Assembly: GCA_030141605.1 (NCBI GenBank)
Contig: JAQGDQ010000230.1
Span: 293,985 to 357,984 of the forward strand
Direction: 5' to 3'
DNA: 64,000 bases
From: Tubiluchus corallicola
Lineage: Eukaryota; Priapulida; Priapulimorpha; Priapulimorphida; Tubiluchidae
Position numbers and translations under genes: made by a program
Shown: positions 1 to 12,646 of the stretch, one piece after another
Layout: every line of letters starts with the position of its first letter
How positions within the stretch are numbered: position 1 is the first letter of the stretch
Notes under the pieces: model-generated
Databases searched by the model: none
Seen by the model: only the letters and a program-made list of their open reading frames with translations
Told to the model about the DNA's origin: nothing

Positions 1-246
1 TGCATTAATTCAAATTGAAAGTTTTCATGATCCAACTGAGCTGAAATGTGTGGCATGATGATTAGCTAGGATCTGTGCTCTATTCACAAAAATTTAATGT
101 TTACTGTAAGGTGGAAAACATGACTACCCAGTTAGGGCAGCGCCCCGGAAAGTAATGTGTTTTAGTGAATTTGAGGGCACCTTTTGAGCCCTCTTAAGAA
201 CAGTTTTTCCCTTATTTTATTGCAATTTTTGTCAACAATAAAAGTA
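1..246. other. Left edge, no gene seen
   Basis: AT-rich sequence without a credible reading frame or recognisable repeat. The reverse transcriptase fragment begins abruptly at about 247, so this is probably host DNA flanking a 5'-truncated retrotransposon insertion. Confidence 0.4.
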
Positions 247-1326
247 TGTGAACTAAAGTATGTTAAAGCATTTGACAAAGTCCCATATAGAAGATTGCTG
301 CTCAAACTTGAGGCATATGGTATTCAAGGACAGCTGTTTAACTGGATAACAGCATGGCTAAGTGACAGATTCCAATATGTCGAAGTCGAGGGTTGTGCTT
401 CTACTGTCCCAGTTCTATCAGGAGAGCCACAAGGAAGTGTCCTCGGACCTCTGTTATTTCTGATCTTCATTGACGACACGGATGATAATGTAGCTAGTCG
501 ACTTCTCAAGTTTGCTGATGATACCAAATTAGCATATCCAATATGTTCTTCTAAGCAAGTGAGACAACTCCAGGAAGACTTGCACCAAATCTGTGCATGG
601 GCTGATAAATGGCAGACGGAATTTAACACACTTGATGGTAAATGTAAGGTGATGCATCTGGGTAATCAGACCAATCCAGCCACATACAGTTTTGGTGATG
701 TTGACTTGCCTGTAGTCACTGAGGAGGTGGATCTTGGACTGTTAGTAGATAGCAAACTAAATTTTCACAGTCATGTTTCTAAGAAAATTACTAAGAGTAA
801 CAAGATCCTTGAATAAATCAGTAGAACTATAACTTCCAGAACAGCTGAGATAATTCTCCCACTATACAAATCTCTTGTTTATCCTCATCTCGAATATGTC
901 GGTCAGGTATGGGACCCTTACTATCTTAAGGGCATCCATGCTCTAGAACACGTACAAGCACGAGCTGTGGACATTATCATAGGTCTTGAAGGACTCCCAA
1001 ACTCTCAAAAACTGCAAAAATTAGACCTGTATCGACTCTCTGCAAGAAGACGTAGGGGGAGACTTACTGAAATGTTCAAGATTCTTAAGGGATTTACTGC
1101 AATCAATGCAAACCAGTTTTTTACACTCAATAGAAGCATTACAGGTGGACACAGTGTTAAATTGTTCAAGCATGGGGCTAATACTGAAAAGTATCAGCAT
1201 AGTTTTTCACAAGCCAAAGTAATACTGTGGAACTCATTACCGGAATCATTAGTGAGTGCAAATAATGTAAATAGTTTCAAACATGAACTCGATTTAGAAC
1301 TCTGTGCGAGAAACCTCCTATTTTAA
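247..1326 (+). pseudogene. CR1/Jockey-like LINE reverse transcriptase, 5'-truncated and nonsense-interrupted
   Basis: The frame encodes the central and C-terminal part of a non-LTR reverse transcriptase. It opens at the palm A motif (KAFDKVP, near 262) and continues with a form of the SGxPQGSVLGPLLF motif (416-460) and the catalytic FADD box (511-522). The thumb-like tail follows, with the family pattern LYKSLVYPHLEY, RRRRGRL and WNSLP. A single in-frame TAA at 814-816 interrupts it, and reading continues in the same frame to a stop at 1324-1326. The usual valine of SGVPQG is glutamate here. Endonuclease, ORF1 and the N-terminal RT are missing, as is typical of incomplete reverse transcription at insertion. 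Only one nonsense change is visible, so the copy may be fairly young. It cannot be autonomous. The clade is inferred from motif style, not from a tree. Confidence 0.85.
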
Positions 1327-2091
1327 TAGCAGCCGGTATATTAGGAGAGTAAACCAACAACAAACAACTGGACAAGGGTGTGCTTTGACAGCTATTCAGT
1401 GGATGAGAGATTGGTGCAAGAGACGGAAATCAGGGTTTACTCACCACAAAGGTGAGAAATCTAAAAATCTTTGAAACTAGTCTGAGCAATAACTCATTTG
1501 AGATTTTTGTGAGTAACTGATTATTGCCATTTTCGCTTTCTTCTTAATTTGAAACTTCTTCCCCACTGCGCTGTAACAAACTGTACTTTGGCATTTCACT
1601 TTTGACTTATCTGTCTACGTAAGCCCGTACAGATTGCAGATTATCCTACCTAGCTGACTTCGTATTCTATCCATCGCAGCTTTAAAAACTGCTAGCCTCT
1701 GCACGTCATTTTCTTCTAAAGTATGTATATTTTTGCATTCATGAACACGCATTTCAACTTGATCGTTTTCTTTATTTTCTTGTAAACACGCGCTATCCAT
1801 TTTTCTTTCTAGCTTTTTGTTTTAGCGCCAGGCGTAACTAATCACAGCATCGATCGATTATTCGACACTAGCGACACGCACGTTCACAACCACATGCTCC
1901 TTTGGTAGCAGTTATTATGTGTCAAAGTTGTGCAACGATGTATATTATAAAGTAGATAAAAAATATAATTATCACTAACTACATATAGTCGTGTAGTCTG
2001 TAATGATTAGTTTAACGCTTTTAATCGCTCTTTTAACGTATTTTTATTGAGTTAGATTACTTTCTGATGAGTTACCTTGATAGCAGGTTTT
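1327..2091. other. Non-coding stretch between LINE fragment and transposon
   Basis: It probably includes the LINE 3' untranslated tail just after 1326. The rest is AT-rich, with only short shadow reading frames. I see no exon, tRNA or promoter that I can support. Confidence 0.35.
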
Positions 2092-2150
2092 GCATGTGTT
2101 GGGAGCCGTTTGGACCACTGCGCCAAGTAGACCACTTGATGCGCTAAAAG

Positions 2151-2185
2151 TAGTGTCCTACATGGGCAGCCCAAGTAGGACACTA
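2151..2185. repeat. Hairpin in the left arm of the MITE
   Basis: Sixteen-base arms beginning TAGTGTCCTA pair with one mismatch around the loop CAG. The arm is made of the same CCCAAGTAGGACAC module that recurs at 2569-2604 and at the right end. Confidence 0.8.
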
Positions 2186-2568
2186 GCGATTTTTGTCGAG
2201 ACACTTGCTCTGGCAAAACTTGTTTCCAGTTTATATTACCATTGTTTATAAGTATTGTTATGACATAATAAAGCATAAAACAAAATTTCTTTTAGAAATG
2301 GATATTCCTTGGCAATTTACAAATGCATTTCTTACAATAATTTCATCATTATGATTAACTCCATTAATATATCATAACATTAAACCTAGTATCTAATGCT
2401 TTAAAGAGAGAAATTCTGCACACTGTTATTACAGAAATAATTGCAAATTTAAAAATGAGACAGATGCTGCTGAGCCTTCACAAGACCAAAAAGTAATTTT
2501 TAACATTTAAGAAAAGCAAGGATAATTAGTTTTAATATTATCAGTAGTATTGTAACATGTAGGGCACT

Positions 2569-2604
2569 GTCCTACATGGCTCGCTAGCCCATGTAGGACA
2601 CATA
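2569..2604. repeat. Central hairpin of the MITE
   Basis: TGTCCTACATGG and its near-perfect complement are separated by a short spacer rich in GCTAG. It is a third location of the same palindromic module, in the middle of the element. Confidence 0.7.
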
Positions 2605-2945
2605 GATCGCTAGAACGTTTACTTATAAGAAAACAATTATTTGCCCAAGAGGTAGTGAAACGGATCACCTGTTTGTGAAGTGAGACAAAATCAAAAATGA
2701 TATACCTTAAACAAATGTTGAATTCGCAAAAAAGTGGGGTTTTTTCACTTCAACAACATTAATATCAAAATCAAATTTAATATTGTCCGTTCTACCAGCT
2801 CAGAATAAAATTCTTTTATTTTATTAGATGTATAATAAATTATTCAACGTGTATTAACGTTTTTAATTATTATTATTACATAAATAAGCACAACGGACGG
2901 TGTCAGTACACTTAACGACTGAATTCACGACCTGTCTCTAGTGTC

Positions 2946-3014
2946 CTACTTGGGCAGCCCAAGTAGACCGCGGTCTACTTGGGCTAGCCCAAGTAGACCA
3001 ATTGGTCTACTTGG
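2946..3014. repeat. Two adjacent perfect palindromes plus a hairpin at the MITE right end
   Basis: 2946-2966 is a hairpin with 9-bp arms. 2956-2985 is a perfect 30-bp palindrome centred on CCGCGG. 2989-3014 is a perfect 26-bp palindrome centred on CAATTG. They share the half-unit CCAAGTAGACC. The second palindrome runs into the terminal inverted repeat, so the right end looks like stepwise duplication of an inverted end module. Confidence 0.9.
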
Positions 3015-3071
3015 CGCAGTGGTCCAAACGGCTCCCAACAGCATGCTTGCACTGCTAGGCCTATCAGTATC

Positions 3072-6000
3072 ATGGCACATATAACAGTCTCTCCAAAATG
3101 TGCACTAGTTGATGAATTACTGGAAATTGTTGTACAAGGCACTCTTCCAGGTAGGATTAACAAGGATACCATAGGTTTCATAGCAATTGCTTTGTAATAA
3201 TTTGTTCAGGGTTTCAGACTTACTTAGTTATAATTAATACTAATAATACTAGGTAGTACATAATTAAAGGTTATGATTATAGTAATAAAATATGTAACTT
3301 TTAGTTCAACTACCACAGATTTATTTATTGTTGACTGATGTAGTTTGGTGATAGCCTATCGCATTATTTCTGCGAAACTGCTGCTTATTATTACTTGACT
3401 ACAACCTGTAAACTCGAATTATTTTAATGGGTAAAGCATAATAATCATTAACACAAAAATATTAGAAATGTCTGTGCATTACTGGTTATAATAATAGTTT
3501 TAGTTTCTTCCCAATTGCACACAAAACATATCCTTGTGCGACCTTTGCTATCTGTACTAAAATAAGTTCAGATAGACAGAAATCTATACCAACAAACGTG
3601 TACAACACCATAATTATTGTTGGTGCAGTATATCAAATGCTTCCTTTTGGTTTCTTGTTGTCTCATTAAGGATTTATTTTTCACTTTCAGCCTTCTGGAA
3701 AAAACATGGAGCAAAAAACCACATTATTTTTGGCCATTTTTTTTTACAAAAGTTGTGATTTTATATTGTAGAGAATATAACTGTGTTATGTGGCTGCTAT
3801 GCAATTAAAAAAATTCATTCAGCTTGACATTGGGGTGTTAGTAGACATAATTTGGTTTCCAGTAATGCCTAGTGAAAGTGTGAAAGTTGTGCTTCAAAGT
3901 TCTTAACTTCCAGTGCTGCATGTGTGCATCTATTTGCAAGTCTGCCATCTTTTTGCTCAGAAAATATGTGGGTATTTAAGGTTTAGTTTGTAACATTAAT
4001 GCATCTGTGATCATTTTTGTTGTTATTGATGCGTTGATAATGATGGTGTCAATCATATCGATGTCAGTCATAACGATAACGATGTCGTGATGGTGATGAT
4101 AATGGTGTCGATGAAAGTTGATAATTATATTGTTCATTCGTCACTTTTGCTGCCTCATGAAAGCTTCACTTTCCATAAGATGTAAGAGTAAGTCACAATT
4201 TCTAGATATTCATTCGGTTTTTCATTCTGTTTTGGCTAATTACATTCATAATATTCGTGTTTCTTTACTCCATTATCAGATCAATAAGTTTTAAATGGAG
4301 AGTAATATAACTTTCAGGTAGCAAAAAATTTATCCAACAAAACAAGAATAAAAAGAGCTAAAGATACTTCATTCTCATTATTGTCATCTTCATCATCACC
4401 ATCATCTTCGTCGTCATCATCATCACCATTATCATCATCATCATTAATTTATCATCATCAACTACTTATTGTCTGGTTTGCTTCAAAGCAAAATAATTTC
4501 TTTACTTGCCACAAACTGGCAAAAACAGTTGTCAGCCTATCTGTTTTAAAAGGTGGTTATGCATATTTATAATAAGTATGCCAATAAAGGGATAGAAACA
4601 TTAACAAAGCAGCTGTTTATTGTTATAGGGCAAAAGATTAGTGTTACAGCTGAGATCACAGAGGGAGGTCAATGCTTTTTCTCTTGTGCTCATTACATAT
4701 CAGATGAAAGAGGGGAAGCCAATTTAGCATTATTAAATTCTTTAGGTGGATCATATACAGGTAAAATGCAATGCAAGGATGGAGTACAAATTTATTTAAT
4801 GGTTTGATACATTTTGTAATGGGTGTACAATTTCATTTTATTTTGTGAAATTTAGGTATCATTAATCGTTTTATTTTTGCTGTGTAGTACTGTCGTCCTG
4901 GTGTTGTCTTCTGCCATATTGAATTGATTGTGTAATGTTTTATCTTGCCAGCGTCATTGTGCATTGAAATTATACATATACTTACTTTAATAAACAAAAA
5001 ACCGATTTTATATACATACATAGGCCTATGTGAGCTCCTAAAAGGGTCTACTATTGAGTCAATGTCGTTGTTGTTTGTTAGTGCAGTAAACTTCATTATA
5101 AGAAACTAGTTGGGGAAGATAGACCATAGTAAATGATAGTCTTATAATAACCAGGTGATACGTACTTGGCACGTCTTCTTGGAGAAAATAACAACCAATA
5201 AAACTATTCAAGACACAGAAAAATGTAATGTGTGAAGTTAATATATTATTGTTTTAAACAATATATAGAAAAGTGAATGAATAATAATAATGCACTGCAA
5301 ATTACTTCACATTGCCCCACTTTCACTGCTGGGCACATGATGCACAGTGTGCCACCTGGCATCCTGGATCCTAATCTGGACACATGTCATCGTTAGTAAC
5401 TTATGACATACTTGTCCATTGTAACCAAAATGAAGTGAACAGCAGAAATAGTCCATTATATCCGAAATCAGTTAAAACGAAGTTTACTGTTGTTGCAAGA
5501 ACTCTAGTTTTCTGGCTTAGATCCATAAATGAGGTTAGTGCATGAATAAATACTCAACGTGTATTTAAAATTGGTGAATTTATTTAATCTCTTAAGAAAT
5601 GTTATTTTCCTAACCAGGAGTGATGCCTATGGGATTGTTTTCGTCTTTGGTGGCCATGCATGGTAAAACGAATAACCAGCTGCTCATTCAAAAGGATACA
5701 TCAGAACCTTTGACATTTTGTCTAAAGGTATTTGATGGCTTTCTTAGGCTGGAAGAATTATGTAACAACAAAAAACTGCCTATAGCAACAACAGCAGTCA
5801 AACGATGGTATCGATCAATAGGAGTCACCTCAATAGACATCAGGGATGGATCACTTCGTGGGAAGCTGTTCTTGCCAAAAGGTGAATTGTAAATTAGAAG
5901 TTAATTATGATATGCATATCACTTATTTCATTATTTTTTAAGTTTTTAAATGCTTATAAATGAAGTGTATGGCTAAGTGGAAAGGCAGTTTTTTAGTCAC

Positions 6001-9000
6001 TATACTTTAAACGAGTATTATGCCTTTGACATCAAGCTATATCATTCCTATATCTTGGCTGTTTGCCTCGTAAGGGGAGGATACATGCTGGTTCTTTGCT
6101 ATATCTTAGTTGGATATTTCATTTATTAGTGAGTTAAACTCTGGTTGTGCCACAAAAAACATATCGCTTTGCAGGCTTTTTTTGATGCTGCTCTTGCTGG
6201 ATTATGGATTGGGCTGTCCAAACTATATAAAAGGAAATTTCATTGACAATCAGATAATCACTTTTTAAATTAATTATACGCTATTTGAAAAAATAGTATG
6301 CTAACTGACAAGTGGTAGTTGATGAAATCATATATGAAATCACAAGAGATTTATGGGAAGAATTGTCACTTTAAGAAGTTATTGGATTTCATATTTCAGT
6401 TGCTTTCTCTGCAAATATTTGCTCAGAAAAATAAAGTATTTGAATGATTTCTCAATCTGATTTTTTAACAAGGGATTAATATTTGTCAGTAGTGAAATAG
6501 CAGATAAATACCAAAATTGAAAATAAAAAACATTTTAGTGTTTTATAGGTCTACATCTATAACTTTGTTAATCATTAGCTTGTCACATTGTTAATATTGT
6601 GTAAACTACATTCTTTTTTGCCTATTGTAGTTTTTTAGATGTAGGTTTATCATGTAGCCATTAGCCTGGTGTATCACCTTAAAGACTTAGTGCTTTTTAC
6701 ATTAGCCACTTCATGTGCATCTACTGTAAAAATTTGCCTAAACTATGATGGAAACTGTGATTTTAAGACAACTAAGAGCTAACAAGTTTTTTTTCATAAA
6801 CGTCCTTGAAAAAGTCTGTTTACTGTGCAGAATTTTGTTCATTTGTGTCTTGTAATTTCAGTGCCTGTTGACAAACAAGCAGACAAACCTGACTAATTTC
6901 ACATAATAATATATGTACGATTACATTTCAATTTCTGATAGGACCTGGTCCCTTTCTCGGTGTGATTGATCTTTTTGGCATTCATGGCTTAGTCGAACAT
7001 CGGGCAGCATTATTTGCTTCTCGGGGATTTGCCTGTTTAGCTCTTGCTTACGTCGGATATGATGATCTACCCCGTGACTATCAAATAAAGTTGGAGTATT
7101 TTGAGGTGAGATTTGAAATAACAGTATACCGTTTAAGTGCTAGTTACCTATCGCCTTCTACTTTTCATTTCATTTCTTGTGTGTTATAGGCTGTCCACAC
7201 GGTCATTCAACACACTGTCAGTCAGTGTTGAAGGGCCGTGTGGACAGCAAGAATGACAATAAAATTTGAATGTCATTCATATTTGACAATATCAAATTAT
7301 CAAACTGGTCTTGATTCTCGTTAGTGGTGACTCAGTTAGAAGATCCCATTTACAGCAGGTGCCAAACTGCTTGATGTCACTAACAAATTATTAACAAATA
7401 GAGATTGTCAAATTTTTTGTCTCTTGAGGTCAGAAATTTCTGGGACTGTCTGAAGATGGGGTCAGGAGTAGGGAATGTATAATACTTTTTTATAGACTGG
7501 TACAAGGAATTGTATAGGAACTTGCACTTGTATTGCCACGACTAATTAATTCACGAAAACGCTGTCCATGATGCTTTAACAACCTGGTCTTTCTGCATTA
7601 GGTAGCAGTAAAAATTTGTTTAGTAATCGCTCATCATATGAATATAGTTTAAAAAGTCATTTGCACTTCTAATCTTAATTCCTGAAAAAATTGACAATAA
7701 TTTGTTTCATTTCTTTACTACAAACACTTTTTTATCAAAAAGTTCTTTGATTTCATTTTCCCTTTGCAGCACATTCTATAGCTTTTGTAAGCTGTTTCAT
7801 ACAAGCTGTTTTGGCAAAAAGAACAGCCCTTCAACAAATAGTTATGTGCAGAAGTAACCATCAGTGAAAACTAACCGTGTGACCACAGTTCAGTGTTATG
7901 AATGTCATTTTTTGAATTAAGGATTATATGTAGGAAAATGTACCAGTCTGTAATCACTACATCGTGTAACATACTATTGAATTTGCAGTGTTGGTTGATG
8001 TTACGTCATGCCTGTAAATCTATGAAAATTTTGAATTTTTGAGGTTTGCATGTGTTTTCTATGTGTCATAAGTCCAGTTGGAACCAGTGACATAATGTGT
8101 GCTTGTGACAATACTACTTTAATAAACCCCTTTTTCATAGCTTAAGTTTTAGTAAGCACTTTGCAATATTAATTTCAACTTTGATTTGCTGCAATGATGT
8201 GACTCTATCTTTTGTGTGTGTGTGTATAATCTGGTAATTTCTTTACTAAAATAAGTTAAGTTTCTGTTACTGGTTCACGAATAAACAACACTTCCAAGTT
8301 AAAAGCTTCAGGAACAGTAAAGCAATAGTAAATTTTTACATGATAAATTAAAAAGAATTTGCTGTGCTGCATACTTTGTGCAATTATTGTAGATATGCTG
8401 CTTTGTTTTGTGGTTGTGTTGTGTATTTCTATGGTTGACCTTCATAAAGGCGCGCTACACATTAAAAATTTATCGTATAAGATTGGATTACCAATACTGT
8501 CCTTTATGCCATTAATCAGGAATGTTAGCCTTGATAGCAACACAAACCCGTCTTTCAATGGTAGCTCACACAGATGCAACAGATTTTTTAGTCTTTGTTG
8601 TCGACGTTTGACCTCTAACAATATTTGCACCGCTCTGTGAATTATAAACTGCAAATCAAACTTAACAAGTTGCTACACAGTTTGTAGACATGAATAGCAC
8701 ATGATGCTGTGCAAGTTTCAGCTTTCATTTCCATCCCATATGTACTTGGTACTGTTTGCTTTGTAGGAAGCCATAGAGTTTATGACACATCATCCAAAAG
8801 TCACTCCTGGAGGTGTTGGCATCCATGCTACATCCTTTGGAGGTGAAATTGCTTTGGAAATAGCTTCATACTGTGGAAACAAAGACAAGGTGGGTAAGCT
8901 TTATAAGGAACATTCTAAATACACTTTTTTGAATGGCAAATCAGACTGAATATGCACATTTTCACAATATTTCATCAAATGAGTGGTTTCAGTCTCATCA

Positions 9001-12000
9001 TGATCACATATCATAAGAAGGACCTACAGTTTAATGCTGGACACTGGCTTGCATTGTTCCCAGCTGTTCACTAAAAATGGTTATTTCTGTCAAATGGTTT
9101 TTACAAAGTATTTAAAATCTTTATTTTTTATGCCTATGTTCCTGCTATAAATTAAAACTCGTACTTTTGCATTAGCCACACCTGGGTAAAAAACGAGTGT
9201 TCACAAAACTCCAGACAAATTTTAGTCTTTTTATGCCATCAGTTGCACATACATTATTACATCGTGTTAAGTGCTTCCGTTAGTTAACACAACACCACCT
9301 GAAACTTGAGCACTTAGTTTTATGGTTTTCTGTCACCTTATTTGTTCCAGTGTCAGTGTAATGCTTTCAGGTGAAAGCGCTCGTTTGTGTTAATCCCTAC
9401 ATTCGTTCTACAACATTCGTGTCATATAGAGGACAACATTTGCCAAATTATTTGGTAATGTAAGTATGCTGTTTCTCGTATGTATTGATTATTTCAATTT
9501 CTTGTATTTTTAAAAAAGTTTTCAAGTAAAAAGTCAAAATGAGGCTTATTTTGTGTAGAATTTTTTACTTTTATGGCTACAATTTTAGCCTATAATAGTA
9601 ACTTCTTTGGCGGTGATTTACAGTCATTGCATTGTGTTACAGTAGTATTATTTTTTTATTAATTTTATTTATTTTATTCGTATAAAAATTTTTTATACAG
9701 CAATGTAGTTTTAGTACAAATAATTAATACAATGAAAAATTTTTCTTAGTAATTAAAAATACAACAAAAGATGATGAAATCCTTATATACATCACCATCA
9801 TGCTACAATCTACATGTAGTTGCTTACACATTCATAAAATGCTTTTCTAACATTTCTTTTCACATTAAAATTAAAGCAAAGAGTACAAACGATACTTTAT
9901 TCTTAACTCAACATCTGAATCACCATCAACATAAAATACAACATTTTTGGTATAACAAGTGATTTGGAATTTTGAATTCTTCTTAAAAGTCCCAATTTAT
10001 GACTGTCAAAAAATTTGCTGGCATGGTATCACAATAGTACACGAGTGGTTTTATACTTTCGTTTTGTTTAAAGTCAAATATTTTTCTATACTCACAGTCC
10101 CAACTTACTCTATTTACATTTGCATCTATAGTGGAAATGCCACCAATTTAACTTCCGTTCAACAAAATAGGAAGACAATGAGAACTAATTAATTTTTTGC
10201 CACTATTGGTTTGCGTTTGGGCTCCATTGTCTGTGTAATACTTATTAAGTACGGTGTTACAATTTGTTCATTTAAACTAATGCTCATTATTATTTTAGGG
10301 AAGATTACAAAATTGCTCACTATAAGGATGGTTTCGCATACGAATATCTAGATTTGCAAAACCAAATTTCCACAGAGAAAATTATTCCTGTAAGTTCTAG
10401 TGTGAATTATAGCTATAGCAGAATGTTCTAAATGACTTTTGAAAAAAAACTACAATTTTTTATTGTCATTCATTTTGAAAATCTACTACAATTGTAGCAG
10501 GCTTTTCTTGTAATGTGTTCGTATTACACAGGCAGTTTCTGCATTAATTTTTAATGCTATTTTTTCCATTAATGCTAAACAACATGACTGAAACCCCGAC
10601 AGTACATTAAGTATTATGTAAATTAGTATGAATTGTGTGTAATGATAAATTTGAAGTGTTTATTAGTGAATAATCTATAAAAATAGCAAACAAATTCAGT
10701 TATGTTAACAATTTTAATCATTGTACTACATGAGTAAGATCATAAATATATTCAGATGAATTCTATGACATTAATTTATGTAGAACATTTGATGCAATCC
10801 AATTTGTCTCTTTTAAATAAGGTACATATGTAGTACATATAATACATAGGACAGTTATTCAGCAGATGATTAGTACAACATTATAGAATATTTAGTACAC
10901 AATAATGTTTTTAAATTTTTTATGACAAGAAGAATATTGGTTTTGTAGGGTCCCGTGACCTCCACAGTCATAATAGTTAAAAATATTTGGTATATTGCGG
11001 TGGAAAATGTATGCCGCCAGTTTCTGTTCTTTGTTTCTGATATGCAGAGGTCCTGTGATAAAATGTAATAAAATTTAGTACGCAATTTTTTGTGATACCA
11101 TTGTTATTGTTTTAATAGATAAACAAAGCTAGTGCACAATTACTGTTTGTCATTGGAGGTGATGATAAAACTGTACCATGCGCACGAAATGCTGAAGTTT
11201 TGACTCTTCTCATGGACAAACATAAAAAGCGCAATTATGAAATATTGTACTACCCAGGAGCAGGGCACATGATAGACCCTCCACATTCGCCCTTGTTTTG
11301 TTCATCATGGTACCCTCCAGCAGGTATTCAGTGCTAGCATAAGATTATTGCATATTTAGCTTTCATTAATTTTATTAAAAATTCTTAATAATTTTTCTCC
11401 GTAAAATCTGTTTCGTATGATATGAAATTAGATAAAAATATTCTGTAACATTTTTTATATATTATTAATTTTAATTAAATATTGTACCCTAATCTATTTC
11501 ATTTATTGTAAGTAGCACAACTTTAATAGACTGCTATGCTTCATTTCTTTGCAAGTCTTTAAATGGTTCAAATTGTGATATTTTTTAATAAAACCTTTAT
11601 AACAATTACAAAATTTTTGAATTGCAGTGATAATTTTTGGTGAACTGTTCCTTTCTAATGTAAAAATTCAAACGAGCAACCAGACGTGTAAATAGAAACC
11701 ACGCAGATAAGCAGGGACTCACTGCATATGAAACTATTCAGAAGTTTTCCTTGCTGTAACCCTTCCATGTGCTGCATAGGTTCTGTATTGCCTGCTTTTA
11801 TAGCAAGCATACATTGTGACCAGTCAACTATTCTATTGCCTGATGAATGAATGCAGCGTTTCTAAAACAAATTCCTGAAATTTTCGCAATTGCTATAAAT
11901 AAATATTGATTTCTCTTTTATTTTTGAAGCCAGGCGCTGCATTTAAATGTTGTAATAGTTTACTAACAACTGCAATAGAGCATAAATAAACGAGTTCTGA

Positions 12001-12548
12001 GTGGTTAGTGATTAATAAATACTCTAGCTTGACTATGTTTGTACCATTTTTTTCTTTTCGTTAGAGTTACCTTAATCATAATCAGCATTTCAACCTATGC
12101 TTTATCTGGTAGTATGTTGTATGTTGAATTTGGTCACGTCCTCTACTTCTGAAATTAAAGTGGCTCAAAAGAGTAAGTGTCTGACCTTGTCCAGATTTTA
12201 TAAAAATAGCTGACTAACATGTATGCTTAGCAACTAAAGTTAAGTAATCCTGAGCCTAGTAATTAAATGGATGGTGACAAGCAGAAAAGTACTTATAAAC
12301 CGTTTATCCGTAATAACTGCTCTCACCAGTTTACATTGTTGAGGGAATTTTTTTGTTCTTTTTGGGTTTGTCAACATAGGGCAGACTCCTGCTAATGCAA
12401 GTTTGTGAAAATGAACAATTGTTTTTGTTTTCTTTAACTAGAAATGGTAATGGTTCACGGAGGAAAACTAAAGGAACATGCATTTGCGCAAGAGGATTCT
12501 TGGCGAAAAATCTTGCAGTTTTTTCTAGCAACATTATGCAAAGATTAA
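3072..12548 (+). CDS. Acyl-CoA thioesterase / bile acid-CoA:amino acid N-acyltransferase family protein (nine exons)
   Basis: Exons: 3072-3150, 4629-4760, 5618-5881, 6942-7105, 8767-8889, 9371-9459, 10299-10389, 11119-11323, 12442-12548. All introns are GT-AG with matching phases. The product is 417 aa; human ACOT1 and BAAT are about 420. Residues 3-130 form the N-terminal beta-sandwich ([12 protein letters not shown], then LGGSYTGVMPMG). The rest is an alpha/beta hydrolase with [10 protein letters not shown] and [11 protein letters not shown]. The catalytic triad is visible: Ser236 in ATSFGGE, an Asp at 329/330 in GGDD, and His364 in GAGH. Serine as nucleophile is the ACOT state; BAAT uses cysteine. 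The family hydrolyses fatty acyl-CoA or transfers the acyl group to glycine or taurine. The C-terminus (TLCKD) has no peroxisomal SKL-type signal and there is no leader peptide, so a cytosolic enzyme is likely. The start has a good context (A at -3, G at +4). Confidence 0.9.
4020..4115. repeat. Degenerate GAT/GTC trinucleotide tract
   Basis: GATGATGGTG-type words with many substitutions lie in intron 1 of the thioesterase gene. Similar degenerate GAT tracts recur elsewhere in the window (4381, 23070, 34780, 43440, 45526, 52340). Confidence 0.6.
4381..4460. repeat. (TCA/TCG/TCT)n microsatellite
   Basis: An almost uninterrupted run of TCN triplets, mostly TCA, in intron 1 of the thioesterase gene. 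The serine-rich translation through it is not a gene. Confidence 0.9.
7190..7248. repeat. Hairpin with 13-bp perfect outer arms in thioesterase intron 4
   Basis: GCTGTCCACACGG (7190-7202) pairs with its exact complement at 7236-7248. An inner arm TTCAACAC (7206-7213) pairs with GTGTTGAA (7225-7232). It could be a very short foldback element or a paired TIR remnant. I found no clear target duplication. Confidence 0.8.
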
Positions 12549-12646
12549 AATTAATACATATCGATAGATACTTGTGGTCTGTATTTATTGCAAAGGGAAA
12601 AACAGTTTAACTTTTATTTAGCCAAAAAATATATCATTCTGGTTTT

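Larger units (their letters stand above)
2092..3045. mobile_element. Non-autonomous DNA transposon (MITE-like) with 38-bp perfect TIRs and 5-bp TSD
   Basis: The element spans 2097-3040 (944 bp). Its left end 2097-2134 and right end 3003-3040 are perfect inverted repeats of 38 bp, starting TGTTGGGAGCCG and ending in the complement. Both sides are flanked by GCATG (2092-2096 and 3041-3045), a 5-bp target-site duplication. No transposase frame is present. The ends fit the TGTNR rule and the 4-5 bp duplications known for Ginger transposons, but this assignment is an inference. The inside carries several hairpins built from one short module (CCAAGTAG plus ACC or GACAC), concentrated at the right end. 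The element stops 31 bp before the start codon of the thioesterase gene, so that gene's 5' untranslated region or core promoter probably lies in it. Confidence 0.85.

Noticed and set aside
8442-8654. Minus-strand frame faintly reminiscent of a Harbinger-type N-terminus ([16 protein letters not shown])
   Set aside because: Too short, no further domain or terminal repeats nearby, and the plus strand is open too. It lies in a thioesterase intron.
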